A stretch of DNA of 15,019 bases, taken from an uncultured Lachnoanaerobaculum sp. GTDB taxonomy: Bacteria > Bacillota > Clostridia > Lachnospirales > Lachnospiraceae. Below, piece after piece: positions 8,351 through 15,019 of this stretch. Within the stretch, counting starts at the first letter, position 1. Every line of letters starts with the position of its first letter. The stretch spans positions 1-15,019 of the forward strand of contig NZ_CALLVU010000016.1 of NCBI RefSeq assembly GCF_938015485.1, written 5' to 3'. The notes under the pieces are model-generated. The model saw only the letters and a list, made by a program, of their open reading frames with translations. It ran no database searches and was not told the origin of the DNA. Position numbers and translations under genes: made by a program.

Positions 8351-8364
8351 GATGATATTTACCG

Positions 8365-9090
8365 CTATCCCATTCCTCCTGTACATATAGTTAAGAAATA
8401 AATTTCATTTGCTCCCGCATCTTTTAAGATTTTTGCACATTTTTCTATAGTAGTACCTGTGGTGTACACATCATCCACAATCAAAACATTTTTGACTTTC
8501 TTAGGAAATACCTTTACTACAAATGCATTGTCAAGATTGTGGAGTCTCTCGGTTCTGCTTAACCCCTTTTGGTCTTTAGTCTTTTTTACTCTGTATAAAC
8601 ATTTTGTATATACAGGAATATCAAGATACTTTGAAAGACATCCGGCAAGTATTTCGGACTGGTTAAATCCCCTCTGCCTTTGCCTTGACTTATGCAGCGG
8701 AACGGGCATAATACAGTCAATATTTGCAACATCCAAAAACTTTTTGTATCTGAGAGCCAGAAGCTTTGCAAAGCCTTCAATATACTCTCTTTTATTGCCG
8801 TATTTTATCTTAAGTATGATATGTGCCAAATCATCCGTATAATTACAAAGAGCTCTTCCGGCTGTGAACTCTCTTTCCGATTTACAGTCGTCACAGTAAG
8901 CATCATCTTCAGAGATTATCTCCTTACCGCATCTTATACAGTAGGGAGATTTTACAAAAGGAAGCTTTTTAATACATTTCCTACATATCAGATGCCCCTT
9001 TTCTTTTACAATTTCTCCACATACCGGGCATCTTCTCGGGAATACGGATTCGATTATCTCATCAATTAATTTACCTAAAATATCAGTCAT
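8365..9090 (-). CDS. comF: ComF family protein (amidophosphoribosyltransferase-like, zinc-ribbon)
   Basis: ComF proteins are needed for DNA uptake in naturally competent bacteria and are also found in many others; the exact activity is unsettled. From the ATG at 9090 the protein has 241 residues. Four CxxC pairs at its N-terminus (C21/C24, C36/C39, C51/C54, C66/C69) form two likely zinc sites. A type I phosphoribosyltransferase domain follows, with its PRPP loop VLIVDDVYTTGTT near the C-terminus. The basic RQRQRGFNQ segment is also a ComF hallmark. An upstream TTG at 9108 would add six residues and has AGGA nine bases before it. I prefer the ATG, which overlaps the recD2 stop by eight bases and places the first Cys where the family has it, but its own ribosome binding site is poor. 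Coupling to the helicase gene recD2 suggests a shared DNA-processing context. Confidence 0.92.
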   Translation of the reverse strand: MTDILGKLIDEIIESVFPRRCPVCGEIVKEKGHLICRKCIKKLPFVKSPYCIRCGKEIISEDDAYCDDCKSEREFTAGRALCNYTDDLAHIILKIKYGNKREYIEGFAKLLALRYKKFLDVANIDCIMPVPLHKSRQRQRGFNQSEILAGCLSKYLDIPVYTKCLYRVKKTKDQKGLSRTERLHNLDNAFVVKVFPKKVKNVLIVDDVYTTGTTIEKCAKILKDAGANEIYFLTICTGGMG

Positions 9091-11317
9091 TTTCTGAGAA
9101 CGCCACAAGCTCTGTTATCCTTTCTTTCAGTCCGGTATACCTTGCCATCTCCTTTGTATTTTGTACCATTGTATAAAACACTTCAGGTATGCCGACAAGT
9201 ACCACACATTTTTTTGCTCTGGTAATGGCGGTGTATATAAGATTTCTGTTCATAAGCATGGCAGGACCCTTATATATAGGGATAATCACTGCCGGGTACT
9301 CACTTCCCTGTGACTTATGTACTGTAATTGCATAGGCAAGCTCTATCTCGTTAAACTCTGAAAATTCATATTCACAGACCTTACCGTCATCAAAGCAGAT
9401 GCAAAAACTTTCCGAGAGCATATCTATTTCACTTATAGTGCCGATATCGCCGTTGTATACACCAAGTCCCTTATCTACAGGCATCTTTTTATCATTGTAT
9501 ACAAACCACTCCTTTTGGTAATTGTTTTTTATCTGCATTACCTTGTCGCCTTCTCTAAAGACTGTAGCATCGTACTCTTTTTCTTTTTTTTGCTTGCTTG
9601 AAGGATTTAAGCTTTTTTGTAAAAATGAGTTTAGAGCTTCCACACCTAAAGGACCTTTTCGCATAGGTGTCATTATCTGAAGCTCATTGCTTGCAGCATT
9701 TACATAGGAAGGTAACTTGTCGCGAACCAGTGATATAACGGACTCCATCACATTATCGGGATTGCTCTGCTTGATAAAGATAAAATCATTGCTCTTTTTA
9801 GAGAGGTCAATCTCTTCATTTGTCATTATCTTATGGGCATTTATTACAATATCACTTCGATTTGACTGTCTGTAGATTTTATTCAGTCTCACAACATTAA
9901 AACAATCCGACTCAATAATATCCTTAAGTACGGTTCCCGGTCCCACACTTGGAAGCTGGTTTATATCTCCCACCAAAATAAGTCTTGTACCTATCGCAAC
10001 GGCTTTTAATAAAGCATTCATAAGGAAAATATCCACCATACTGACCTCATCTATTATAAGAACATCGGCTTCAAGCGGGTTGTCCTCATTTCTTTCAAAA
10101 TGTGTACCGATACTTGTAGAGGTTTCATTGCTGTTTGGAGTGATTTCAAGCAATCTGTGAATAGTTTTGGCTTCATAAGAAGTCGCCTCGGACATCCTCT
10201 TTGCCGCCCTTCCTGTAGGAGCAGCCAAAGAGATACTCTCTCCCTCACTTTCAAAGTACTTTATAATAGTATTTATAGTGGTTGTCTTACCTGTTCCCGG
10301 ACCTCCTGTAATAATTATAAGACCGCTGCTTATAGATTCTATTACCGCCTGCCTTTGCAAATCGTCAAGGACAATGCCATCTTTTTTCTCAATGGCAAGT
10401 ATTTTTTCTTCTACTTTGCCGGAATCATACTTTTCTTTGATATTGATATCTACAAGCCTCTTTGCAACGGCAGCTTCCGTATAGTAGGACTGTGTAAGGT
10501 ATACATTGTTTTCCGTGGATTTTTTTACTACAATCCTTTTTTCCATCTGCATTTCAACAAGAAGCGAAGTAAAGTCAAATATATTTTCACTAAACAGCTC
10601 TAAAAACTCATTTTGCAGTATACTCTCAGGCAGATAAAGATGACCTGAGAGCATGGCATTTGAAAGTATATACTCTATACCTGCAACAGCACGAAACTTT
10701 GAATCTGCAGTAATTCCCACTTTTTTTGCAATATCATCCGCAATTTTAAAGCCGATACCGTCAATATCATCCGCCAACTTGTATGGATTGGTCTCTATGA
10801 TATTGTAGACTTTGCTGCCATACTCAAGATATATCTTTGCCGCAAGCTTCATGCTGATGCCGAATTTTTGCAAATAAATCATGGCATCACGCATAGACTT
10901 CTTTTCCTGTATTTGCTCACTTATAGACTTGGCAAGCTTGGCACTCACTCCCTTCACTTCCACAAGTCTTTCAGGCTCTTCTTCCATTACTCTTAGAGTG
11001 TCCAGTTTGAATTTTTTTATAATTCTCTTTGCCAGTGCCTCACCGACTCCCTTTATTGCGGAAGACGCAAGATATTTCTCAATACTGTCAAGCTCTCTCG
11101 GCTCTATTATTTCATATTCATCGACAAAAAGCTGCTCTCCATAGTTTGGATGCAGCTTCATATTTCCTTTTGCCTTTATAAATTCTCCCTCAGCAATATA
11201 GTTGAAAGTACCGACAAAAACATAATCGTCACCGTCGCCTTCCACGCTGAGTACAGTATAGCCATTATTCTCATTTCTATAAATGATTTTTTCAATATAG
11301 CCCGATACTGTCTGCAT
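9083..11317 (-). CDS. recD2: ATP-dependent RecD2-type DNA helicase
   Basis: RecD2 is a 5'-3' superfamily 1B helicase of bacteria, here the RecD-like form not joined to RecBC, thought to act in DNA repair and fork maintenance. The 744-residue protein has an N-terminal OB-like region (1-70) and helix-hairpin-helix motifs (KGVGEALAKRI near 90, VKGVSAKLAKS near 121, DGIGFKIAD near 186). The motor carries Walker A GGPGTGKT (338-345), IDEVSM (about 422-427), GDINQLPSVGPG (450-461), YRQ (482-484), the VHKSQGSEYP motif (about 666-675) and YTAITRAKK (about 695-703). It starts one base after the mreB stop. No good ribosome binding site lies at normal spacing (GGGAG is 15 bases off), so it may depend on coupling to mreB. 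The overlap with comF is conserved in style. Confidence 0.95.
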   Translation of the reverse strand: MQTVSGYIEKIIYRNENNGYTVLSVEGDGDDYVFVGTFNYIAEGEFIKAKGNMKLHPNYGEQLFVDEYEIIEPRELDSIEKYLASSAIKGVGEALAKRIIKKFKLDTLRVMEEEPERLVEVKGVSAKLAKSISEQIQEKKSMRDAMIYLQKFGISMKLAAKIYLEYGSKVYNIIETNPYKLADDIDGIGFKIADDIAKKVGITADSKFRAVAGIEYILSNAMLSGHLYLPESILQNEFLELFSENIFDFTSLLVEMQMEKRIVVKKSTENNVYLTQSYYTEAAVAKRLVDINIKEKYDSGKVEEKILAIEKKDGIVLDDLQRQAVIESISSGLIIITGGPGTGKTTTINTIIKYFESEGESISLAAPTGRAAKRMSEATSYEAKTIHRLLEITPNSNETSTSIGTHFERNEDNPLEADVLIIDEVSMVDIFLMNALLKAVAIGTRLILVGDINQLPSVGPGTVLKDIIESDCFNVVRLNKIYRQSNRSDIVINAHKIMTNEEIDLSKKSNDFIFIKQSNPDNVMESVISLVRDKLPSYVNAASNELQIMTPMRKGPLGVEALNSFLQKSLNPSSKQKKEKEYDATVFREGDKVMQIKNNYQKEWFVYNDKKMPVDKGLGVYNGDIGTISEIDMLSESFCICFDDGKVCEYEFSEFNEIELAYAITVHKSQGSEYPAVIIPIYKGPAMLMNRNLIYTAITRAKKCVVLVGIPEVFYTMVQNTKEMARYTGLKERITELVAFSEND

Positions 11318-11318
11318 A

Positions 11319-12320
11319 TTATTTTTTTATTTCTCCCTTTACACCCTCAATGAACTTACCTGTACCGATTGCAACAGCTGTCAAAGGATTGTCGGCTATA
11401 ACTGTATTGATACCTGTCTTCTCTTCAATAAGCGCATCAAGACCTGAAAGAAGTGAACCGCCGCCTGTAAGTACAATACCTCTTTCATATACATCGGCTG
11501 CAAGTTCAGGTGGTGTTCTCTCCAAAACATTGTGAACTGAATCAACGATTTGCATTGCAGGCTCACGAAGCGCCTCTAAAGTCTCGTCCGAGTTTACCTC
11601 TATAGTCTTTGGCAGACCTGTTACAAGGTTTCTACCCTTTACTTCCATAGTAAGTACCTCAGGTCTTCTGTATGCGGCACCGATAGTAATCTTTATATCC
11701 TCGGCAGTTCTCTCACCGATCAAAAGATTGTGCTTCTTTCTCATATATCTTACGATAGCTTCATCAAAATCATCACCTGCTATCTTTATTGAAGTACTTA
11801 CTACAGTACCTCCAAGTGAGATAACCGCAATATCTGCAGTACCGCCACCGATATCAACTATCATATTTCCGACAGCCTTTGAAATATCGATTCCGGCACC
11901 GATAGCTGCCGCTACAGGCTCCTCGATAATCTTTACTTCTCTTGCACCTGCAGAATATGTAGCATCCTCTACGGCCTTCTTCTCAACTTCGGTAGCACCT
12001 GACGGAATACATACTGCAATTCTAGGCTTTCTGAAAGTCTTCTTGCCCACCGATTTATCTATAAAATATTTGAGCATCTTTTCTGTAATAGTATAGTCTG
12101 ATATAACACCTTGACGAAGCGGTCTTACAGCCACTATATTACCGGGTGTTCTACCAATCATAAGCCTAGCCTCTTCACCGATTGCCTGTATCTTTCCGTT
12201 CTCTCTATCTATAGCAACAACACTTGGCTCTTTAAGTACAACACCCTTGCCCTTGATGTATACCAAGATGCTCGCTGTTCCAAGATCTATACCAATATCA
12301 TTGGATGTAAACCCAAACAT
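11319..12320 (-). CDS. mreB: Rod shape-determining protein, MreB/Mbl family (actin-like)
   Basis: MreB is a bacterial actin that forms membrane-associated filaments and guides the elongation cell-wall machinery. From the ATG at 12320 the protein has 333 residues, the usual length. It shows the phosphate 1 motif DIGIDLGTAS, EPSVVAID, the CIPSGATEVEK stretch, EEPVAAAIGAG, the phosphate 2 motif VDIGGGTADIAV, and the adenosine motif GIVLTGGGSLLSGLD. An in-frame TTG at 12332 is rejected as start because it lies within the Shine-Dalgarno sequence. mreC and mreD are not adjacent; recD2 follows instead. This may therefore be an Mbl or MreBH-type paralogue, which the sequence alone does not settle. 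It is the first gene behind a good promoter and heads the mreB-recD2-comF unit. Confidence 0.95.
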   Translation of the reverse strand: MFGFTSNDIGIDLGTASILVYIKGKGVVLKEPSVVAIDRENGKIQAIGEEARLMIGRTPGNIVAVRPLRQGVISDYTITEKMLKYFIDKSVGKKTFRKPRIAVCIPSGATEVEKKAVEDATYSAGAREVKIIEEPVAAAIGAGIDISKAVGNMIVDIGGGTADIAVISLGGTVVSTSIKIAGDDFDEAIVRYMRKKHNLLIGERTAEDIKITIGAAYRRPEVLTMEVKGRNLVTGLPKTIEVNSDETLEALREPAMQIVDSVHNVLERTPPELAADVYERGIVLTGGGSLLSGLDALIEEKTGINTVIADNPLTAVAIGTGKFIEGVKGEIKK

Positions 12321-12323
12321 ATT

Positions 12324-12330
12324 CTCCTCC
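12324..12330 (-). promoter_or_regulatory. Strong Shine-Dalgarno fixing the mreB start
   Basis: GGAGGAG stands three bases before the ATG at 12320 (GGAGG core at five). The in-frame TTG at 12332-12330 contributes its G to this site and so cannot be the start codon. Confidence 0.85.
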
Positions 12331-12369
12331 AAACTACTCTTAAAAATTTAATTTAATACACTGACCTCT

Positions 12370-12398
12370 ATTCTACAACAAATAATCAATTTAGCCAA
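12370..12398 (-). promoter_or_regulatory. Sigma-A-type promoter for mreB-recD2-comF
   Basis: On the minus strand TTGGCT (12398-12393) and TAGAAT (12375-12370) are spaced by exactly 17 bases, four and five matches to consensus. They lie in the AT-rich gap between the AAA gene and mreB. Predicted initiation near 12363 gives a leader of about 40 bases before the mreB ATG. No strong terminator for the AAA gene is visible in this gap; only an AT-rich run with seven consecutive T is present near 12431. Confidence 0.6.
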
Positions 12399-12465
12399 TA
12401 TCAATATTTAGAAATAATTTATAAAGAAAAAAATATATTTCTATGTAAATACGCCTCGAACTGAC

Positions 12466-14250
12466 CTACGCATCAAAGCTTTGAAAACCTATAGTTATTT
12501 TCTTCTTATTAAAAACGGTTGTATCACAAAAATCTTCCTTTTTTAGTATATACTCGATATTTTCAGCCACTTCATCACCTCCGTAATTTCTAAGTGCAAA
12601 GTTTAAAACAGCCTTTTCTACAAGATTTCTGCAAAATCTTCCGTTACCGTTTTCGATATTCCCAGTGGAGCTTTCACAGATTTCTTTGATAATCTCCTTT
12701 GCATTTTTATCTGTCAAAAATCCTCTTTTACCTGCTTCAAGCTCACAGATATCTGTCAGTTCATCAACAGTATAGTCATCAAATCTCACTCTAAAAGGAA
12801 CTCTTGATCTAAGCCCCGGATTTCTCAAGAAAAACTCATCCATCTCATCAGGATAACCTGCAAATATTACGATAGTATCCTTTCTGTTATTTTCCATCTC
12901 CTGAACAATCATATTTAGAGCTTCATCACCGAATCTTCCATTTCCTTTGTCTAAAAGAGAATATGCCTCATCTATAAAGAGCACACCTCCCTTGGCCCTT
13001 TGAAATACACTCTTTACCATCGGGGCTGTTTGACCTACATACTGTGCCACAAGATCGGCTCTTCCCACCTCTATGAACTCTCCTGATGTTATAATGCCGA
13101 TTTCTTTTAATACCCCTGCCACAATCCTTGCTACAGTGGTTTTGGCTGTACCGGGATTTCCTACAAACTCCATATTCAAAGTTATAGGTTCCAATTGTTC
13201 TCCCTTTTCTTCCATAGCCTTTCTCATCTTTGCAAATGCCAAAATCTTTTTCACCTGATCCTTTGCGGACTTTATACCTACCAAAGCCTGCAATTCATCC
13301 ATATAGTTACGCTTATCAACTATATCATCAAAAATGTCTTCAGGTATTGGATGAAATTCGAGAAGGTCCATATTTTCAAAGAATTCATCTTCATATGAAC
13401 TTATATAATTCTTTTCAATAAGCTGCGTTCTGATCTCCGCAACATTCTTTCTGCCAAGGTTTCTGATATTAAGAAGTTCCATATCGGACATCTCAAGAAG
13501 CTTCTTTATAGATGTTATATTCGCTTTTTTTAATGCATTGTAGGAGCGAACCCCCAGTTCCAGATTGTCAATGGAGTCCTTATCCAACTTTTGTTGCAAG
13601 CCAAGCACTTTCAAAAGAATAATAATATAACCCCTTAAATTTTTTTTACTTATACTATTATCACTTACTTCATCCCTCGCTTCTTCCAAAACACAACCGT
13701 AAAAGACCATACTTATAAGTGATTTAAGCTTTTTGGATATTCTTTTCGGGAAATCAAAGATTATACTTCCGACATTGCCTTCTTTATTGTCAGTGGCTTT
13801 CATAATCAAACTGATATGTCCGTCAACCTCGCTTATCTCTTTACACATTGCTTCAAAATATTCGGATTTGTGACTCGTATACAGTATATCTTCATCTATA
13901 AAATTCATATTCATACTCTCATAGGCAACCGCTCTATACTTTATTCTGTCATTTTTTTTGGTTTTATCTTCCAAAATATACTTATCGGGAATTACCTTTG
14001 CATAATTACCGAAAATCCAGTCAAATTCATCTGCGCAGACCTCCTTGTCCGAATCCAAATATATATAGTTTTTATAAGGCTCACCGGGCTTCATTACGAT
14101 TTCAAATCCCAAAGTCTCACCTTCTTTTAAATACATCCCATAGGTCATAAACCTGTCACTGACACCGTACACCTCACCGTTAAATGCACCTGTATATACT
14201 ATTGATGTTGAACTTAAATATTCTTTACGTATTTCATTTGTTTTATTCAT
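12466..14250 (-). CDS. AAA+ ATPase (CbxX/CfxQ/SpoVK type) with a central RNA polymerase alpha-CTD-like domain
   Basis: Starting at the ATG at 14250 the protein has 594 residues; no transmembrane segment is evident. Three parts are visible. Residues 1 to about 200 form a region I do not recognise (it includes DEFDWIFGNYAKV). Residues about 220-282 match the alpha-CTD of RNA polymerase: LELGVRSYNALKK and IRNLGRKN. They retain equivalents of E. coli R265 (R235), N268 (N238), N294 (N264), G296 (G266) and K298 (K268). Residues about 310-594 are a CbxX-type AAA+ motor with MDELQALVGI, Walker A GNPGTAKT (364-371), Walker B VLFIDEAY (423-430), FAGYPDEMDEF, arginine-finger region NPGLRSR and sensor 2 NGRFCRN. 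Walker A has Ala where the classical motif has Gly. CbxX relatives remodel proteins (Rubisco activase, EccA, SpoVK); the target here is unknown. The start is chosen from AGAGG seven bases upstream. The frame itself stays open to the window edge. Confidence 0.85.
   Translation of the reverse strand: MNKTNEIRKEYLSSTSIVYTGAFNGEVYGVSDRFMTYGMYLKEGETLGFEIVMKPGEPYKNYIYLDSDKEVCADEFDWIFGNYAKVIPDKYILEDKTKKNDRIKYRAVAYESMNMNFIDEDILYTSHKSEYFEAMCKEISEVDGHISLIMKATDNKEGNVGSIIFDFPKRISKKLKSLISMVFYGCVLEEARDEVSDNSISKKNLRGYIIILLKVLGLQQKLDKDSIDNLELGVRSYNALKKANITSIKKLLEMSDMELLNIRNLGRKNVAEIRTQLIEKNYISSYEDEFFENMDLLEFHPIPEDIFDDIVDKRNYMDELQALVGIKSAKDQVKKILAFAKMRKAMEEKGEQLEPITLNMEFVGNPGTAKTTVARIVAGVLKEIGIITSGEFIEVGRADLVAQYVGQTAPMVKSVFQRAKGGVLFIDEAYSLLDKGNGRFGDEALNMIVQEMENNRKDTIVIFAGYPDEMDEFFLRNPGLRSRVPFRVRFDDYTVDELTDICELEAGKRGFLTDKNAKEIIKEICESSTGNIENGNGRFCRNLVEKAVLNFALRNYGGDEVAENIEYILKKEDFCDTTVFNKKKITIGFQSFDA
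13411..13578 (-). other. Segment encoding the alpha-CTD-like domain in the AAA+ protein
   Basis: This 56-codon segment encodes a helix-hairpin-helix-like module closely resembling the RNA polymerase alpha C-terminal domain, which binds UP-element DNA and activators. The first motif (LELGVRS.N.LK) and the second (RNLGRKN) occur at the spacing expected from alpha-CTD. It sits between the unrecognised N-terminal region and the AAA+ motor. Confidence 0.8.
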
Positions 14251-15019
14251 TGCCATACCTCTTTTCTTTTTTAAATTTGATAATAGTTTAAAAATTCTTA
14301 CAGGTATTCCTATACCTCTAAGTCTATAATATTTTATATATCCTTGTGTCCATGAAGTATGACTATATATCAATCTAAATGTTCCACTAAAATTTCTTAT
14401 AATTTCTCTAATAAATCCTAGTTGGCTTTTATCCATTTCAACTATTTTAATTTTTTTAAAATCTACAAATCCTGTATCAAAAGTTATATTTCCTAAAACT
14501 GAAACTTCATTTCTTTTTGGTTTATTTATTAATCTTGTTATTTCAAATCTAACTACTTTATCAAAGTATTCTTTTGGATTGCTTTGTCTTTTTTTAAAAA
14601 AGTCAATTCCATCTAAGAAACCTATCTTTATTTGTTCTAATCTAGCATAATCCTCTTCAAATTGTGGTTTACTTGTAAACGGATATTCCCAGATAACAGG
14701 ATTCCATAATTTTATATTATGTTTATCATAAACATTTGGAATCAGATATCCTACACTTTTTAACGGTTTGATAGGAAATCTACTAACTGGCTCTTTTCCT
14801 AAGTATAAGCCATCTACTTCTATTTTTTTCCCTCTTAATTTTAAAAATTCAGAAAATAAATTTTGAATTGTTCCTCCCCATCCTATATCAACTATTACTA
14901 TTTTTTTTGTTTCATCTGGTACAAATTTTAATGCATATTTATGTGCTTCTCGTAGATGTTTTGTATACTTTGAATCACAAGCTTTTATTTCTTTTAGAAA
15001 AGTTTTAAAGAAATTTTCT
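14251..15019 (-). CDS. C-terminal part of a COG5610-like HAD-superfamily protein of surface-polysaccharide type; no stop before the AAA+ gene
   Basis: I translated this frame by hand from the right edge. It is open from 15018 onward with no ATG before 14436, so the gene begins outside the window. The product contains KKIVIVDIGWGGTIQNLF (starting about residue 38 of the visible part), which recalls the C-terminal half of predicted HAD hydrolases found in polysaccharide biosynthesis clusters. Later it has HTSWTQGYIKYYRLRG and a basic end (LSNLKKKRG) that looks like a natural C-terminus. No stop follows: the frame passes directly into the AAA+ protein. Base composition is about 25% GC over 14281-15019, with nearly exclusive AGA, TTA, GGA and AAA codons, unlike all other genes here. 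That suggests foreign origin or a misassembly. The end coordinate given is simply the base before the AAA+ start. The family call rests on motif memory only. Confidence 0.6.
14258..14262 (-). promoter_or_regulatory. Ribosome binding site defining the AAA+ gene start
   Basis: AGAGG lies seven bases before the ATG at 14250 and only one base before an in-frame ATG at 14256. The spacing favours 14250. It gives the AAA+ gene its own initiation site even though the upstream frame reads straight through. Confidence 0.65.

Noticed and set aside
9091..9108. TTG start for comF at 9108
   Set aside because: It has AGGA nine bases upstream and cannot be excluded, but an ATG six codons later overlaps the recD2 stop and gives the usual distance to the first zinc-binding Cys.
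10100..10603. Plus-strand open frame of 167 codons
   Set aside because: It lies entirely antisense to recD2, whose helicase motifs are intact; composition is that of a shadow frame, with no recognisable domain.
12321..12332. TTG start for mreB at 12332, adding MEEN
   Set aside because: This TTG is embedded in the GGAGGAG ribosome binding site of the ATG at 12320, and MreB proteins start near that ATG.
12400..12445. Possible terminator after the AAA+ gene
   Set aside because: There is a run of seven T but only a very short A/T stem around it; no stable hairpin supports termination.
12466..14436. A 656-residue AAA+ protein starting at the ATG at 14436
   Set aside because: The first 62 residues are AT-rich sequence that continues the upstream HAD-like protein. 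A proper ribosome binding site sits before the ATG at 14250, so 14436 is just the first ATG in a longer open frame.
1..15019. tRNA, rRNA, CRISPR array, insertion sequence or attachment site
   Set aside because: I found no tRNA-like cloverleaf sequence, no spaced direct repeats, no transposase motifs, and no repeated ends near the low-GC junction.

Overview
The window looks like a chromosomal core segment of a moderately low-GC Firmicute, most likely class Clostridia and probably a Lachnospiraceae-type organism. The evidence is the Gram-positive PolC-type DNA polymerase, the gene order pyrH-frr-uppS-cdsA-dxr-rseP-ispG-polC typical of Firmicutes, strong AGGAGG-like ribosome binding sites, and a GC content of about 38-47% in the lines I counted. 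The family-level placement is inference. Every gene I can support lies on the minus strand, so transcription runs from position 15019 toward position 1.

In transcription order there are four blocks. (1) 15019-14251 is a strikingly AT-rich stretch (about 25% GC by my count over 14281-15019). It encodes the C-terminal part of a protein resembling the predicted HAD-superfamily hydrolases of surface-polysaccharide loci (COG5610-like), and its frame has no stop before the next gene. (2) 14250-12466 is an AAA+ ATPase of the CbxX/CfxQ/SpoVK type carrying a central domain that reads as an RNA polymerase alpha-subunit C-terminal domain (alpha-CTD). (3) 12398-8365 has a good sigma-A-type promoter followed by mreB, recD2 and comF, tightly packed. 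(4) 8300-1 has a probable extended -10 promoter followed by pyrH and frr, a hairpin terminator, then the overlapping chain uppS-cdsA-dxr-rseP-ispG-polC, with polC running off the left edge.

Functionally, block 4 joins pyrimidine nucleotide supply (UMP kinase), ribosome recycling, undecaprenyl and phospholipid precursor synthesis (UppS, CdsA), two MEP isoprenoid pathway enzymes (Dxr, IspG), intramembrane proteolysis (RseP) and replication (PolC). Block 3 joins cell-shape control (MreB) with DNA processing and uptake functions (RecD2, ComF).

The part most worth attention is the right-hand end. The AAA+ protein combines an alpha-CTD-like module that retains the DNA-contact residues with a CbxX-type motor and an N-terminal region I do not recognise. 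It abuts, in an uninterrupted reading frame, foreign-looking low-GC DNA. That junction is either a recent recombination or transfer endpoint, or an assembly chimera. The rest of the window is ordinary core genome. No tRNA, rRNA, CRISPR array or insertion sequence was seen, and no gene-free stretch exceeds 300 bases.
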